Positions 1 through 11,090 of a stretch of 64,000 bases of DNA are shown in pieces. The stretch lies in assembly GCA_963920765.1 (NCBI GenBank), contig OY987248.1:1493001-1557000 (forward strand). The letters run 5' to 3'. The stretch comes from Ulota crispa. Its lineage: Eukaryota > Streptophyta > Bryopsida > Orthotrichales > Orthotrichaceae. The notes beneath the pieces were generated by a model. That model ran no database searches, was not told the DNA's origin, and saw only the letters and a program-made list of their open reading frames with translations. The first letter of the stretch is position 1, and every line of letters starts with the position of its first letter. The position numbers were made by a program, and so were the translations under genes.

Positions 1-565
1 CTCTGTTATCATTGCTGTCCTTCAATCCCGGTTCAGCAACTTTCTATATCCAACAAAGCAAATAAAAATTCAGTTCAAATCGTTACTTTGCAATTAGGAT
101 TGGTGCACTTTGCAGTGAAGATTTTTGAGAAGTGGAAAGAAAGAGCGCATCTAGAAGATATGCATGAGCAAGCCCTGAATTTCCTTCACAATCCCAACAC
201 AAAAAACTTTTCCAAATTACCAAACCAAATGACCAAAAGAGAACGAAACATCACAAAATCTCACCACTTTCAGCCAGGTAGGTTCTTCATAATATTATCA
301 AAAATGTGGGTATTGATAGTCCAGTTGGCTGCTGCTTTCTTTATCAACACCTGTATTATTCTGCCATGCCTCTCCTTTCTAATTTGGTAAGGGCCATCCC
401 AAAATTGTACAATCTTAGTGCTATTGCATAGCCAGCTATTAGTAGCTTTTTGAGCGTCATGACACTGCAGCCTTTTTATCTTGCATCCTTTTCCAATACA
501 ATCCAGCTTAGTCAACTTTTACTAGGGTAGCACGAATCTAGACTGTCCTTCATAGCTTATTTTTG
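1..565. other. Intergenic, nothing recognised
   Basis: AT-rich sequence with only short open frames on both strands. None has a recognisable motif or a convincing splice context. I see no gene here. Confidence 0.5.
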
Positions 566-820
566 TAGACAACACCGTATTTGTTAAATTGGGAAAAATG
601 ATACATTTTGGGACTTCTGAATTTTAAGTTTTTGAGAGTATTTTGGTGGTTTAGAGTGAATTTTATGATGATTTCTTCAAGATCTTAAACTAATGATGTA
701 GAATCTTGAAGGAATTATCATAAAACTCACTTTAAAATGCCAAGATACTCTCACAAATGCAAAATTTAGAAGTCCTAGAATGTATCCTTTTTCCCAATTT
801 AACAAATATGGTATTTAGAG
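566..820. mobile_element. MITE-like inverted repeat, family A copy 1
   Basis: Two arms of about 110 bp face each other: the left begins near 571 (ACACCGTATTTGTTAAATTG) and the right ends near 815 as its imperfect reverse complement. The arms match with scattered substitutions and pair about a fixed centre. A second, shorter copy with the same ends lies at 39764-39892. There is no coding capacity, so it is probably a non-autonomous DNA transposon. The superfamily is unknown and no clear target duplication was found. Confidence 0.6.
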
Positions 821-825
821 TTCTC

Positions 826-1559
826 TATCTTTCAAACTTTCAAATATGATCTTCTATTGCAAGCAAGTTGCTTGGGCTCCTTGGCATCATCATGCATTTT
901 TCTCATGCGTAGGGATCGTTAGGTAGTTGGTTTATGTATGGTAAACAAAACTAACTTTGCTTTTGTACAAAGACTTGAGTTTGGTCAAGAAGGATACTTT
1001 TGTATGAAATTGACTATCGATCAAAGTCACAAATGGGAATCTTTCGGCAAGCTATTTGAAGGAGGTGGTTGAGTGCCAAAGCAATATTATTGAAGGAGTT
1101 TTTGAAGCCTCTAATTGATATGGGGATACATTCCATGTAAGATGCTTCAGAACCTGCATAAACCTTTGACAACTCAACTCAACTCAACAGAAAAATTCAG
1201 CGCCAACTCTAGTATGTTCCATACAAGCAATTTATTTCTAGATTAGCTTCATACTCATACCAAATCAGAAATTTTTAAAGAGCGCACCGCATTAATCTTA
1301 CTACCTCTTGCCACGCAACCAAAACGAAAAGGTTCAATTTGATACAACTGAAGAGTGTACGTGCCTTGACTTATCTTGCATTTGTCAAAACCCTAACCGG
1401 AATTGCGGATGACCTTAATCAAAACCCATTCAATAAAAACAACTTTTGCCATCTAGAATTGACTCAAAACTACTACAATAGGCATCCATTGCAACAAAAG
1501 AGAAACACTTTTGCAACGGTTATGCAATGCATTGATGTGGAACAAAACTTGATTTGGAC
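826..1559. other. Intergenic, nothing recognised
   Basis: No supported gene. The 78-codon open frame at 1339-1575 has no family resemblance and no intron-exon context, and runs into the TTGCAAA-rich stretch that follows. Confidence 0.4.
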
Positions 1560-1890
1560 CTCACTATATTACTAATGCATTGCAAAAGTATTGTTAATCA
1601 AATGCAAAAGTGTTAATCAGCAAATCCATCCTATTGTGTTTCAAAACTGTTGCAAATCTGTTGATGTACAGTTGCAAATTAATTTCAGAATCATTATTGT
1701 TTCACTGCAAATTTGATGCAATATTGTAACAAAACTATTGCAAATGTTAGTCTAACTTTATAATTGTAGTACCAATGCAATCATAGTGCAAAACTATACG
1801 TAAACCATTGCAAAACCATTGAAATTTATTTTGTGGATGTTGCAAAACTATTGCCAGCTGTTGCAAATGTTGCATTGTATTGGGTTAACC
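1560..1890. repeat. TTGCAAA-rich degenerate repeat
   Basis: About 330 bp in which the words TTGCAAA, TGCAAAA and AAACTATTGCAA recur more than ten times at irregular spacing. It looks like a diverged tandem repeat with a short unit. No coding frame runs through it. Confidence 0.4.
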
Positions 1891-2597
1891 CTGTAAAACC
1901 TCTTCAAAAACCCTTGCTAAACCCTACATTTTTTCACACAAAATAAGAAAATGGAAGTTGTAGGAGTAAACACAAAAGAATTGGTAACTTGTAGAAATTG
2001 AAATTCACAACTTCAAGGGCTAATCCATGGGCCCGTACCTATAATAAGTTACTCCCAAGTTTGAATCCCGGACTTGTAACAAACAAAGGCACCCCACTGC
2101 TTTTCTTCTTGACAATCATCCTTGAATGGTGCATGCATGCAGTCACTCTCCAGGGAGCACAAAAATTCAGACACTCCATGGGTCTCTAGATCCGCCTCTT
2201 CCATGGTGCAGCTTCCCACGTACATCAGCTCAAGCTGCTGCTAAGCTTAATCGTGGATGCTCCATACAATATTAAGCTTCCTCACGCACCAAAATTAAGA
2301 GAGCATTAATTGATGCCATTCCCATTCCCTTGATTGATTGGATTGGATCATGTGAGACCACAACAATACTTGGAGTTTTCAAAATGAAAATCTAGCAGAA
2401 GCGCCATACATGGTATGTGCTAATGCAACAATGGACTGATAGCGTTGCAACACTCATCAAATCAATCTCGCCCAGCAATCATAAGAATAGCGGCCACTTC
2501 ATATGAAGTGACAACAGGTAACTTATTACCTGCCCAATGATTAAACTACTTGATCAGTCAATCAGTGAAGTAAAAGGATCCCCATGTATAGTAAATA

Positions 2598-2921
2598 GGG
2601 GCTTCAAACATAAAATTTGACCTTTGAGCTTCTCACCTCACAGGATCTCCGCTCACTGGTGAGTTGCTTTCTATCCCTTGCAAGCGCAATGTTTGAGACA
2701 CTTGTGAGTTTGCGGAAATTTCTCCAAAAGAAGTTTTTAGGTTTGAAGACGCAAGTGGAGGAATAGGGGGAAGCCACAAAGGTGAGTTTCTAGAGTTCAC
2801 TCCTCACATGAATCACGTTAGGAGTGAATTCCAAAAGTGAGTCACGTCAAAGTTCGATAGTGCATTCACTAACTTGACTAGCAAAGTGAGTCACGTGTTT
2901 CAGTTTAAGTTTGAAGCCCCC
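2598..2921. mobile_element. MITE-like element, family B copy 1
   Basis: A 324-bp element whose ends are inverted (GGGGCTTCAAAC on the left, GTTTGAAGCCCC on the right). Inside, the word GTGAGT plus TCAC(G) recurs several times. A homologous copy lies at 24023-24346 in the same orientation. TA borders both sides (2596-2597 and 2922-2923), compatible with a TA target site, though this is weak evidence. There is no coding capacity. Confidence 0.65.
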
Positions 2922-2997
2922 TAATCTCTCATTTTTTGTTATATAATTTATGTAGTCTAGTTAGATATCCACTTGTTTTTGGTTTTTTCCCTTTTAA

Positions 2998-3273
2998 CCC
3001 CAAAAGGGCAGAACGTGCCGCTGAGACCAATAGAATACAAAGTTTTTTTCTTGTATTTGGAATAGATTGACACCTTTACTACAGTTGAGATCAACAAAGA
3101 AATTGAAGAATGGATCAAAGCGGTTGTAGTAGACTACTTGAGATCCCAAATTAAAACTTCTCTAAATTCCCCACTTTCAATAAAAGTTTCAAAAAATCAC
3201 ACAAAATAGCTTATCCAAAGGTACTTGCCCAAAATCCCATTTGTCCCCCAAAGGGACAATGATCCTTTAGGGG
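2998..3273. mobile_element. TTAA-flanked TIR element, short copy
   Basis: A 276-bp element bounded by TTAA on both sides (2994-2997 and 3274-3277) with ends CCCCAAAAGG and CCTTTAGGGG. Its right 100 bp, read in reverse, matches the left end of the element at 11091 (GGGGGACAAATGGGATTTTG shared) and the right end of the element at 46778. It is probably an internally deleted member of the TTAA family described in the findings. Confidence 0.65.
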
Positions 3274-3277
3274 TTAA

Positions 3278-4367
3278 AATCTTCAAATGTATCAAAGTGG
3301 TGTTTTTTTTTTTTTGCTAGATCTTTAAAATCATTCTAGTAAACCAATTTTGGTGTTAAATATATTATTTACTACCAAAGTTACAGAATCATTTTGATGC
3401 ACTCCCCAATGGGGTCTAGTTTTATGATGATATGCAACTAGCATTGCACACAAAGAGTGTGAATAATCAAAGCTTTTTTAGTAAGTGACAATAGTTTTGG
3501 TCTTAAATAAAGTGATTTTCATTACTCAAGAGGTGTCTCATGGCAATTTTCGGTTGGTATGCAATTGCAGTACGTGGAAGTGAAAACTTCATTGGTAAAG
3601 GCAAAGTGCCTAACTTATAACCTTTTTATGATAGCTTCAATTGTCTTTTAGTAGTATGATGTTTTCAACAAGGTTGCAAGTACAAAGTCTTGTACAAATT
3701 TTTGTCCCTACTTCAAGAATCATACCTAGGGCAAGTTTCATGAGGACAAATTGTGGGGAAGTGACGTGATCCAACGAGAATTCGTATAGGATGTTCGTAT
3801 ACAACCTGGAAGTGCATGGAATATTTTAACTTACACTAGCTTGGCACAATTTATTATTTTATACTTATTATTGCTTTTGGACTCATAGTTTTGTGGTCAA
3901 GAGTACTATTGAGTATCCAATATTTTGATATTGATGTTGAATTCTTAAAATCATGATATCCAAATGCTATGAAACATTTTGAGCGTAGATTTTTCTAAAT
4001 TGCAATTCAGACTATTGTGCCATATGTGAAATGTGTTTGTTTTGATATGCATTCTAAGATGGCAAAAAGCGAGAAATTGGAAATTCCTTATAATATTGGC
4101 ATTCAAAAAATGCTGAAACAAATGGTTTTTTTTTTAAGATTTACAAATGTAGTTGTACCCGCTATTTATATACTAATTGTCCCATGAAGAGTGAGAGTAC
4201 TAGGATCTCAAGAAAATGTTCCATCTCTCCCTTTATGCCCTAATGTTGATAACATGACCATCTAAACTTTTTCTAAAATTCCAAATGTACATATATAATC
4301 TTATATCTCCACCTTCCCTCTCCATATTTTCTTTCATTTCACTGGACAACACTATTTTGGGAGCGTA
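3278..4367. other. Intergenic, nothing recognised
   Basis: AT-rich, with frequent stops in all frames and homopolymer T and A runs. No gene or RNA motif was found. Confidence 0.4.
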
Positions 4368-4590
4368 GAATGGTGAGCCTATGAGCGCTGAGCCATGATT
4401 TTGTGAGCATGAACCAATTTTTAGCTCTAAATTAATGGAAAAACTTAAAAACAATAAAATTTTCAAGAGATGGATCTTTATAATGCAAGATTACAAGGCC
4501 CTATGTACACTTTTATAGGTGAATTTTAATATTTTGACAAAAAATCTAGGCTCATAGCTCACGGCTCATGGATCCCTGCTCACAATTTAG
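4368..4590. repeat. Dispersed repeat family C, copy 1
   Basis: About 220 bp starting GGTGAGCC and ending near GGCTCATGGATCC. A homologous copy lies inverted at 42816-43055, inside the larger TTAA element. Ends of both copies are rich in the inverted words GTGAGC and GCTCAC, so it may be a small TIR element. Confidence 0.5.
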
Positions 4591-4827
4591 CATTCCATGT
4601 TCCTACTTATAGTATTTTTGAAACAATGCTTGTTGATATAGAAAGCTTTTGAAGTCACATATCTTGTTTTCAATTTGTTGGTTACAAAATATTTTAACCC
4701 TTAAAGAACGAGGAGGACAAACAACATCCTCCAAAAATACTCACTGCTCAACCAAACCGCAGTGACTAGCCTGTCCTTTAAGGATTAAACTTTTCTTTAT
4801 TTCTCAAAGTGTGAGTTAGAATTTCAT

Positions 4828-4905
4828 ATATATATATACATATATATATATGTATATAATTAATATTTATTTATATTTATATTTATTTATTTATTTATTT
4901 ATTGT
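4828..4905. repeat. AT microsatellite and (ATTT)n tract
   Basis: Alternating AT of about 50 bp is followed by a run of TTTA/ATTT units. Pure low-complexity sequence. Confidence 0.9.
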
Positions 4906-5359
4906 TTTTCAGTATAATTTTCTATCAAGGTATGCTGTGTGTACAATTACATATTTTTAAGCTAGTGCACATATAAAAAACTACACAACTAAGTATATGT
5001 TTTGTGTGTATATGAAATTTCATGGAAACGTTCAAGGATAAAAACAACTAAATTCTATTTTGCTATGATATCAAGTGGAAAATTGGATTATCCAATGAGA
5101 TGAAAGGATCATGTGGACAGAGAGGTGGGAAGTAAAAGGGGACTATTACAAATGAGAAAGTACATTCTTCCTTGCAAGACAAAGGACGTTCACAGTACAA
5201 ATCATAATTCACTCTACTGTATTAATAGTGAAGGAGTTCTCTTGACCTTTACATATTGTTTCAGAGGTAGATCAAAACCTTGCATTAGGCAGTTTGTTTG
5301 GATGTTTGAATGTTTGTTTGTTTGTTTGTCACATTAAGATTTCTTAGACCGTGTGTCCC

Positions 5360-5745
5360 CCATAGAATGCTTGGTACCATTGGAAAGCTCTTGGCAAGAA
5401 AGGGTGCATATGCTTAGTTTCATGGCATTTGGGCTTACGGTGGGAAAGTTATTGAATTTCAAAAAAATTTATGGATTTAAAATTTAGAATTGAATTTTAC
5501 TTTTATGTTGGTGGCGTTCTTGGTACCATTGGAAAGCTTTAGGTAAGGAGGGGTGCACGAGCTTGGTTTCGTGGCATTTGGACTTACGGTGGGAAAGTAA
5601 TGAAACTTTGAAGAGTTTTATGGATTAAAAATTTAGAAAATTAATTTTACTTTTATTTTGGTGACATTCTTGATATTGCCAAAAAGCTCTTGCTGAGGAG
5701 AAGTGCACAAAATTGAGCCAATGACACAAGGGCACACTAGTTGTC
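5360..5745. repeat. 150-bp tandem repeat, about 2.5 units
   Basis: The word CTTGGTACCATTGGAAAGCT starts at 5370 and again at 5519. A degenerate third start lies at 5669 (CTTGATATTGCC). Each unit continues through a shared TTCGTGGCATTTGG-like and ACGGTGGGAAAGT segment, so the period is 149-150 bp. It is a short satellite-like array without coding capacity. Confidence 0.7.
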
Positions 5746-6106
5746 CTTACGTAAACTCCAAAAATTATACTTTTTGTCAGTTTCTTACTCAATTTAGTAC
5801 TATTGCCAATTTATATGACTTTCCTAAAATTTTAATTTGATTTTCAGATGAAGTCCATTTTAGTTTTGTAAACTATTTGAAAAATTTACAAGATTGCCTA
5901 TAAAAGGAGATACTTCTATTTTTAAGCTTTCACCTTCTTCTTGGCGCATATAAACATCAAGAAATTTTAGTCCTCTCTTTTTTCTTTTTTTCTTTTTTTT
6001 TTCTAATCAAGTGCTTACATAAATCAACATCAAAGTTAACACTGAATTCAATCCACTTTCACTTTGTTTTTGTGAAACGAATTGACCTTCTCTTAAATTT
6101 TCTTAC

Positions 6107-6484
6107 TTTTTGTTGTATTTGGAATAGATTCACACTTCTACTACGTTTGAGTTCAACAAAGCATTTGGAAAATAGATCAAAACAGTTCTAGTGAGCTACT
6201 TGATATCTCAAAATACTACTTCTTATTGGTAGTAAATATCAATTATATGACAACGTATATACTATGCCCTATGATCATTTAAGGGTTAAGGGTTAACTCT
6301 AAAAGGAATGAGTTACTATAATACATACTATATACGCTGCTATATAATTGTCATTTGCTACCAATAGAAAGGTTTAATTTGAGATCTTGACTACCTCACT
6401 AGAACAGCATTGATCTAAATTCTAACTTCTTTGTTGACCTCAAATGTAATAAAGGTGTGGATGCACTCCAAATACAAAACAAAC
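6107..6484. mobile_element. Fold-back element related to the TTAA family
   Basis: Left arm (about 6107-6245) and right arm (about 6350-6484) are imperfect reverse complements: TTGTATTTGGAATAGATTCA on the left, TGGATGCACTCCAAATACAA on the right. The same sequence occurs at 3043-3150 inside the TTAA element at 2998, so the two are related. The centre contains GGGTTAAGGGTTAA. Confidence 0.55.
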
Positions 6485-6539
6485 AAAAAACCTTGTATTG
6501 TACTAGTCACAAAGGGCTCCTTTGTCATTTAGGGGTTAA

Positions 6540-6853
6540 GGTAGGAACACCTACAAGCGTTAGTGTCTCCATAACTGTCACTTTTGAAATCTTGAAATAT
6601 TAGTGGAAATGAATAAATGTAATTACAAGGATGTATAACATGTGAACATGAAATTGTAATGTTGGTTATGGGTGCAATGGCAATTTTCTCTTTAAAAATT
6701 CACAACTTATTCTCACAATATCCAAATAATACATTCAAAAGTGCAAACTTATTTTTTTTCTGTTCCTAACATGATCTTATAATTTGCTAGTTGATTATTA
6801 ATGCTCATCATGTTCAAAACCCTTAAACTGAGGCTTATGGGTGCTCCTACCTT
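6540..6853. mobile_element. MITE-like element, family D copy 1
   Basis: A 314-bp element with terminal inverted repeats of about 20 bp (AGGTAGGAACACCTA on the left, GGGTGCTCCTACCT on the right). A homologous copy of 319 bp lies at 32218-32536, colinear throughout. No coding capacity. Confidence 0.65.
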
Positions 6854-7150
6854 TACCCTTAAGCGCCTCAGCAACATGATCATGTCATTGGGGCCTACAA
6901 CTTTATCTCATTTTTTTTCTTAATTTGTACAGTGAAAATAGTCATGGATGGTTCCCATCAACAAAGAAGGAAGTCCTTTTTCAAATTCTACGGTCACTTT
7001 TTTGGATGTAATTTTCCAAGCTGTGGTGACCATTAAACCCCATTTTCTCCTAAATCCTAAAATGACTCTGGGCGCTCAGGGGTTAAGGGTTATTCCAAAA
7101 TGGTCAAATGAACTTCGTGTGATATGAAAGAGGTGCAATTCCCCTAATGA
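6854..7150. other. Intergenic upstream of MPP6
   Basis: No gene seen. The word GGGGTTAAGGGTTA near 7080 resembles the ends of the TTAA family, but I could not find a partner end. Confidence 0.3.
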
Positions 7151-7273
7151 ATTTTGAGGCTTTTCGTCTTTAGGGTTTCCTTGGTCGATAGCACGGCAGC
7201 AGGTCTGGTATGGAATTTTGTGAAGCTTAGACCGAGCGGGGACAGAGGATTTCTATTCATACCGCTCTTGGTC

Positions 7274-7577
7274 GAAGGAACGGCAGTAAGCTTGCTTTTG
7301 GTGCTGCATTAGGGTTTGCAATTTGTGAGAATTGCGTTCTCTTTCTTGTTTGATTAGCATATGCGCTGTTGTTTTAGTAACCTTTTTAATTGAGATAGAT
7401 TAGATATCGTAGCTATGGCGGCTGTGAAGGGACGGCTGTAAGCTTGCTTTTGGTGCCACATCAGGGTTTGCAATTCTTACGAATTGCGTCCTCTTTCTTG
7501 TTTGATTGGCATCTGCGTTGTTTTTTTAGTAACCTTTTTAATTGAGATAGATTAGATATCGTAGCTATGGCGGCTGT
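7274..7577 (+). repeat. 152-bp tandem duplication of the MPP6 leader and start codon
   Basis: Copy 1 (7274-7425) and copy 2 (7426-7577) align with a fixed offset of 152 bp: GTAAGCTTGCTTTTGGTG, the ATTGAGATAGATTAGATATC block and GTAGCTATGGCGGCTGTGAA all recur. The duplication includes the start codon, at 7415 in copy 1 and 7567 in copy 2. The copies differ at a modest number of positions, so the event is not very recent. Confidence 0.9.
7415..7441 (+). CDS. Upstream ORF made by the leader duplication
   Basis: The duplicated start codon opens a frame of eight codons (MAAVKGRL) and then stops. Its first four residues equal those of the real protein because they derive from the same start. Its context, GCTATGGCG, is the same as that of the main start at 7567, so a scanning ribosome should use it if it lies in the mRNA. 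It could lower translation of the main frame. If transcription starts after 7415 it has no effect. Confidence 0.5.
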   Translation: MAAVKGRL

Positions 7578-8604
7578 GAATTCCGTCAAGCAGTCGGTGT
7601 CCGGACGGCTGGCAGGGTTGAAGTTTATGCAGAGGGCCAAAATCAGGGAAGATGAGTTGAAGAAACAGGAGGCGGAAGAGATTGGTTCAGATGCGGCCGA
7701 TGATAGCCACTGGGTGGTGGCACCCGCAGCTACGACCTCGCGATGTAAGGTGATTGTTGAAGGCGATCCTAAGCCCGGAGCCGTTATAGGCAGAATGTCG
7801 TTCCAGAACTGTAATCCAACCGTGGACAGGATTGTTGAGGAGGTCCAGGCTAGGCGCGAAAGAATAAGGTACATTCCTGATTTTTTCCTTTTGTAAAATC
7901 GTTGCCAAGGCTTTAGTTTACAGTTAAAATGTCGTGGCGCTGCTGAGCTTGCCTTTGTAAACACAAGCAGTGTAAGACTGAAACCCTCAGTTGTTCCTTT
8001 GCACGAAGTATGAACTTTTAGGGTTTCTTTAGCTGTCTTAAAATTGTCGTGTTAGTTTGTCTCTTTTTTGCTTTTGCACGAAGCTATCGTGTTAGGATCA
8101 CTGCTTCCAGAGCGACACTTCGTTTCAGACGGATTTGCTCTGTAATGGAGATACCAGCATGTGTAAGATCATCGTCATTAGGGTTTCACTATATGGCAAC
8201 GTTTATTTTTTATTGAGCATCTAGGGTTTCCTTCTTGTTTTTTCCTTTCCTGTTTAAGGTATACAACATCGCCGCTCTTGAACAGGAATGCTGCAACTGC
8301 GTCTAGTGGTAACGAGGACAAACCAACAGTTAGCACACCTCAAGCCAGTGCGAACGGCGCCGAACATGGAAAAGTAGTAGTAGATGATATTGAAAACATG
8401 TCCATGAGAAAGAGGCAGAAGATTGAAGCGGTGAAGGTGGAGAAGTTGACTGTGGCAAAGACAGAGACTAATTTTATGAAGTCGAACTCCTTCTCGGCAT
8501 TGAGAAATGGTAAAAACGAGACTGACAGACTTCACCAACAACGTGGAACAAAACAGGTTAATCCTAGAACGGATTGGAGGAATTTACGGCCACCAGGTTG
8601 CTAG
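7567..8604 (+). CDS. MPP6-type nuclear exosome cofactor (M-phase phosphoprotein 6 family)
   Basis: Two exons, 7567-7868 and 8259-8604, joined in frame across a 390-bp intron (donor AG|GTACAT; acceptor after a strong pyrimidine tract), giving 215 residues. Family hallmarks are LKFMQRA at 18-24, SHW at 47-49 and GRMSFQNCNP at 75-84, all matching the conserved blocks of MPP6. A basic MRKRQK at 150-155 could be a nuclear signal. The protein ends in DWRNLRPP, as plant members do. MPP6 helps the RNA exosome and MTR4 helicase process 5.8S rRNA and degrade nuclear RNA; that role is known for the family. The start at 7567 is chosen because the in-frame protein follows it; the earlier copy at 7415 stops at once. 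A downstream acceptor at 8285 would also keep frame but has a poorer tract. Confidence 0.85.
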
Positions 8605-9948
8605 ACTGCTTCCTCACTTGCTTTTTCATACAGAATTGTGTCTTCGAGCATTTGACAGCTGGGAACCTGCTGTGACCGACTTCGATTTTGGCACCAGTCG
8701 ACTTCTCATTCGAGGAAGAGGTGATGTGAGCTTCCAGGTACACATTCCATATGATGTATCTGTGTTGTCTGGGTTGTCATTCTTGAGGGTGTGTTTCTCT
8801 GTCTGAAGTTTTCTAAACACCATCACTGTACACGACAAACCAATTTCCCTTCCTTGCGTTTTTTCTGTGAGCTTGATTTTGGTTCTAGGTTCTACGACAA
8901 GACGGAATAGTTTCTTTTTTGCATCCATTTGAATTCATATTCAGGAACTGGTACAGGATGTGATCCTAATCATTGGCACACTGACGGTGTGTTGGATGGG
9001 GCACAAGGAATGATAAAAGTCTGTGGCAGACATTTTAGCTGCTGTCAAACTTTGTTGGAAGTGCCGTTGTCAAACATGAACTACTTGCTGTTTCCTTTAA
9101 CTTCTTTGTTGAAGAACTGGAAGTGTGGTTTTTCTTTTAGGTTTGCTAGAATTGCTTTAATGTATTTTCCTTCTAGATAAACTTTTATTCTAGTGCTGCC
9201 TTCAAGAAAGAGAACATTAATTTCAGCGCAGACTTATCTTGTTTTATACAAAAGCTGTTTCTAATAAAGTGTTTTAAATAAAATGTTATACTACTGAGAT
9301 TGAACATTTTGATGTTCAACCGAGTGTCGTGCAACTGCAACTTATGTGTAATAGTACTATCCAAGAATCTATGACTTGAAGATTCCAAGTTTGCGGGTGA
9401 TGCTCTTTTTTTCATCATCAACGAAGGTTTAGACACTTTTTCGACTTAAATCCTGGCTCGGTATTACAAGCATTTAATCTGTGAATTTTATAGACTTTTT
9501 CTCTGATATGTGGCCATTCATTTGTGTTATTGATGGGGAAAAATAGATGGTATCTTCGTATCGTAATTGTATTGGGATACATTGGTGCCATGTTGGGGTA
9601 TATCATGGATTTTAGAATTGTGCACGCATTCAATAGGCCTTGGCGTCATTGAGCAAGGCTGTTTGAGTTCTTTGGAATTAATGAAACGAGCTGTTGTTAT
9701 GTGTGTTTCCTCTTTATGTTGTGTTCGCTTTTGGGTAAGGTTTCATCTGCTTTGGATGCTAATAGCAATATGGCTCTATTTTCACTTGAGGAGTCGATGC
9801 TTAGTTAACAGCTTCTTATTGTGTTTTGTTATGAGGCTGAATTCTGAAACGATTGAAGGTGCCAACGTGATAGTGGGCATTGCCGAGGGTCACCTTTTCC
9901 TTGCATGGAGTTTGTGTGTGGGGCAAGACTTTGCAGGGTTGGGTGCAG
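8605..9948 (+). other. MPP6 3' region and unassigned sequence
   Basis: GC content is higher here than in the deep intergenic DNA, and the frame 8632-8737 (followed by a GTACAC donor-like site) reads like coding, but no family is recognised. It overlaps the end of MPP6 in another frame only by chance as far as I can tell. I do not call a gene. Confidence 0.3.
9263..9282 (+). terminator. Candidate polyadenylation signals of MPP6
   Basis: AATAAA occurs at 9263-9268 and 9277-9282, about 660-680 bp after the stop codon. This suggests a long 3' UTR for the MPP6 gene. It is not confirmed by anything else in the sequence. Confidence 0.3.
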
Positions 9949-10060
9949 GTTTCATAAGTTATACAAGCCGGAGTTCGTTGTGCCTCCTATTGTGTTTCCA
10001 AGGATGTTGCGCCTTATGCCAGATTCCATTTATAATGAAATGAAGATTCAGTTCAAGTAA
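9949..10060 (+). other. Possible terminal exon of an unrecognised gene
   Basis: After an acceptor-like TGGGTGCAG at 9940-9948, a frame of 36 codons runs to a TAA at 10058-10060. Its composition is protein-like (HKLYKPEFVV, then PRMLRLMPDS) and unlike the other two frames. No family is recognised. It may be the last exon of a gene whose earlier exons I cannot define between 8.6 and 9.9 kb, a gene fragment, or chance. Confidence 0.25.
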
Positions 10061-11086
10061 TGTGGTTGATCTGCAAATGCACTTTCCAAGCTTTACAGGC
10101 CCCAGCCTCTTGGATCTTCAGGTTGTAACAACACGCTGTCTCCAGTGAAATTAATCCAAGGTGGTGAATCATGTACCCGTGGGCTGATGGATCATAAAGA
10201 TGATAATATGACAGTAATACAACGTGTCTCCTCAAAAAAACAAGTTGTTCAGGTTACGAATGGAATTTTATTGATAAGCGTGCAGCACTCTGCCGTCAGC
10301 ATTTCAACTATTTTGTGTATATTCTTCATGGCATATTTGCATCCTCGGAAGATGGATTGGGGATTACTCATGAGTCAAAAGACGAGTATCGATAAGGAAG
10401 CAGAAATTCATGAAGCTAAGTTTTACAGCAAAATGCAATGAAAATGCAATAATTGCTGAAACACAATGGAAAGTACCTATGCTAAGACTCTTGCAGGAAC
10501 CAAAACTGGAAGTATGTAGCAGATTGCCTTTCTGAATGACAAATCCACGTCTGCTAGTGCTAGGTGTTGGCCAATCGTGTAATGCCATGTGGCACCTTTT
10601 GAATTAGAAATTTTCGTTTTAAGCCAAATCTACCGTCGGTTTACAGTATGCTGCATATTAATGTCCATTTCAATGTGGTCTTTGATTGTAGTTTTTTGTA
10701 ATTAGACACCATTCTTTTAATGCATGAAGAAGTTGTATACCAATTTGACTTCTTTGTTATTAAAACATTATAAATACAAGTTGTGTGCAATAATCCTTTA
10801 GGGTAGTGCCCTTAGTGATCTGTAAGAAGATATTTATTGTCATCATCCAACCCATTTGTATAGCATTTGCTGCTACAATATATTTTCCCTTAAAAAAACT
10901 ACAGAATTTTATAGATTTATATCATTTTTGAATTCAATCGCATACTTCATATTCATGAATAGTACACATATTCTACAAAATAGTAAATGTAGTGCAGAAA
11001 GAGCTCTTTCTTGCTCCAAAGTCTTTCTTGCTGTGAATGTACTTTGTTTTGAGAACCACAATAAAAAGGACTTAATAAATAGAACA
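10061..11086. other. Intergenic, nothing recognised
   Basis: Short open frames on both strands without motifs. No supported gene. Confidence 0.4.
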
Positions 11087-11090
11087 TTAA

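Larger units (their letters stand above)
7170..8186 (+). promoter_or_regulatory. Telo-box cluster in MPP6 leader and intron
   Basis: The telo-box TTAGGGTTT occurs at 7170-7178, 7309-7317, 8018-8026 and 8178-8186, with a TAGGGTTT near 8222. Telo-boxes are known in promoters and leaders of plant translation and ribosome-biogenesis genes, which fits an rRNA-processing cofactor. Function here is inferred from sequence only. The second leader copy has lost the box (CAGGGTTT). Confidence 0.45.

Noticed and set aside
1998..2110. tRNA- or SINE-like B box (GTTTGAATCCCGG near 2061)
   Set aside because: No acceptor stem, anticodon arm or convincing A box can be folded around it; a degraded SINE is possible but unsupported.
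7461..7964. 167-codon open frame on the minus strand
   Set aside because: It overlaps the first exon of MPP6 in antisense and has no motif of its own.
8507..8806. Open frame overlapping the end of MPP6 in another frame
   Set aside because: The MPP6 frame ends in the conserved DWRNLRPP tail, which settles the frame; the alternative has no homologue that I recognise.
9567..10043. 158-codon open frame on the plus strand
   Set aside because: Composition is cysteine- and leucine-rich without any motif; another frame at 9949-10060 looks more protein-like.
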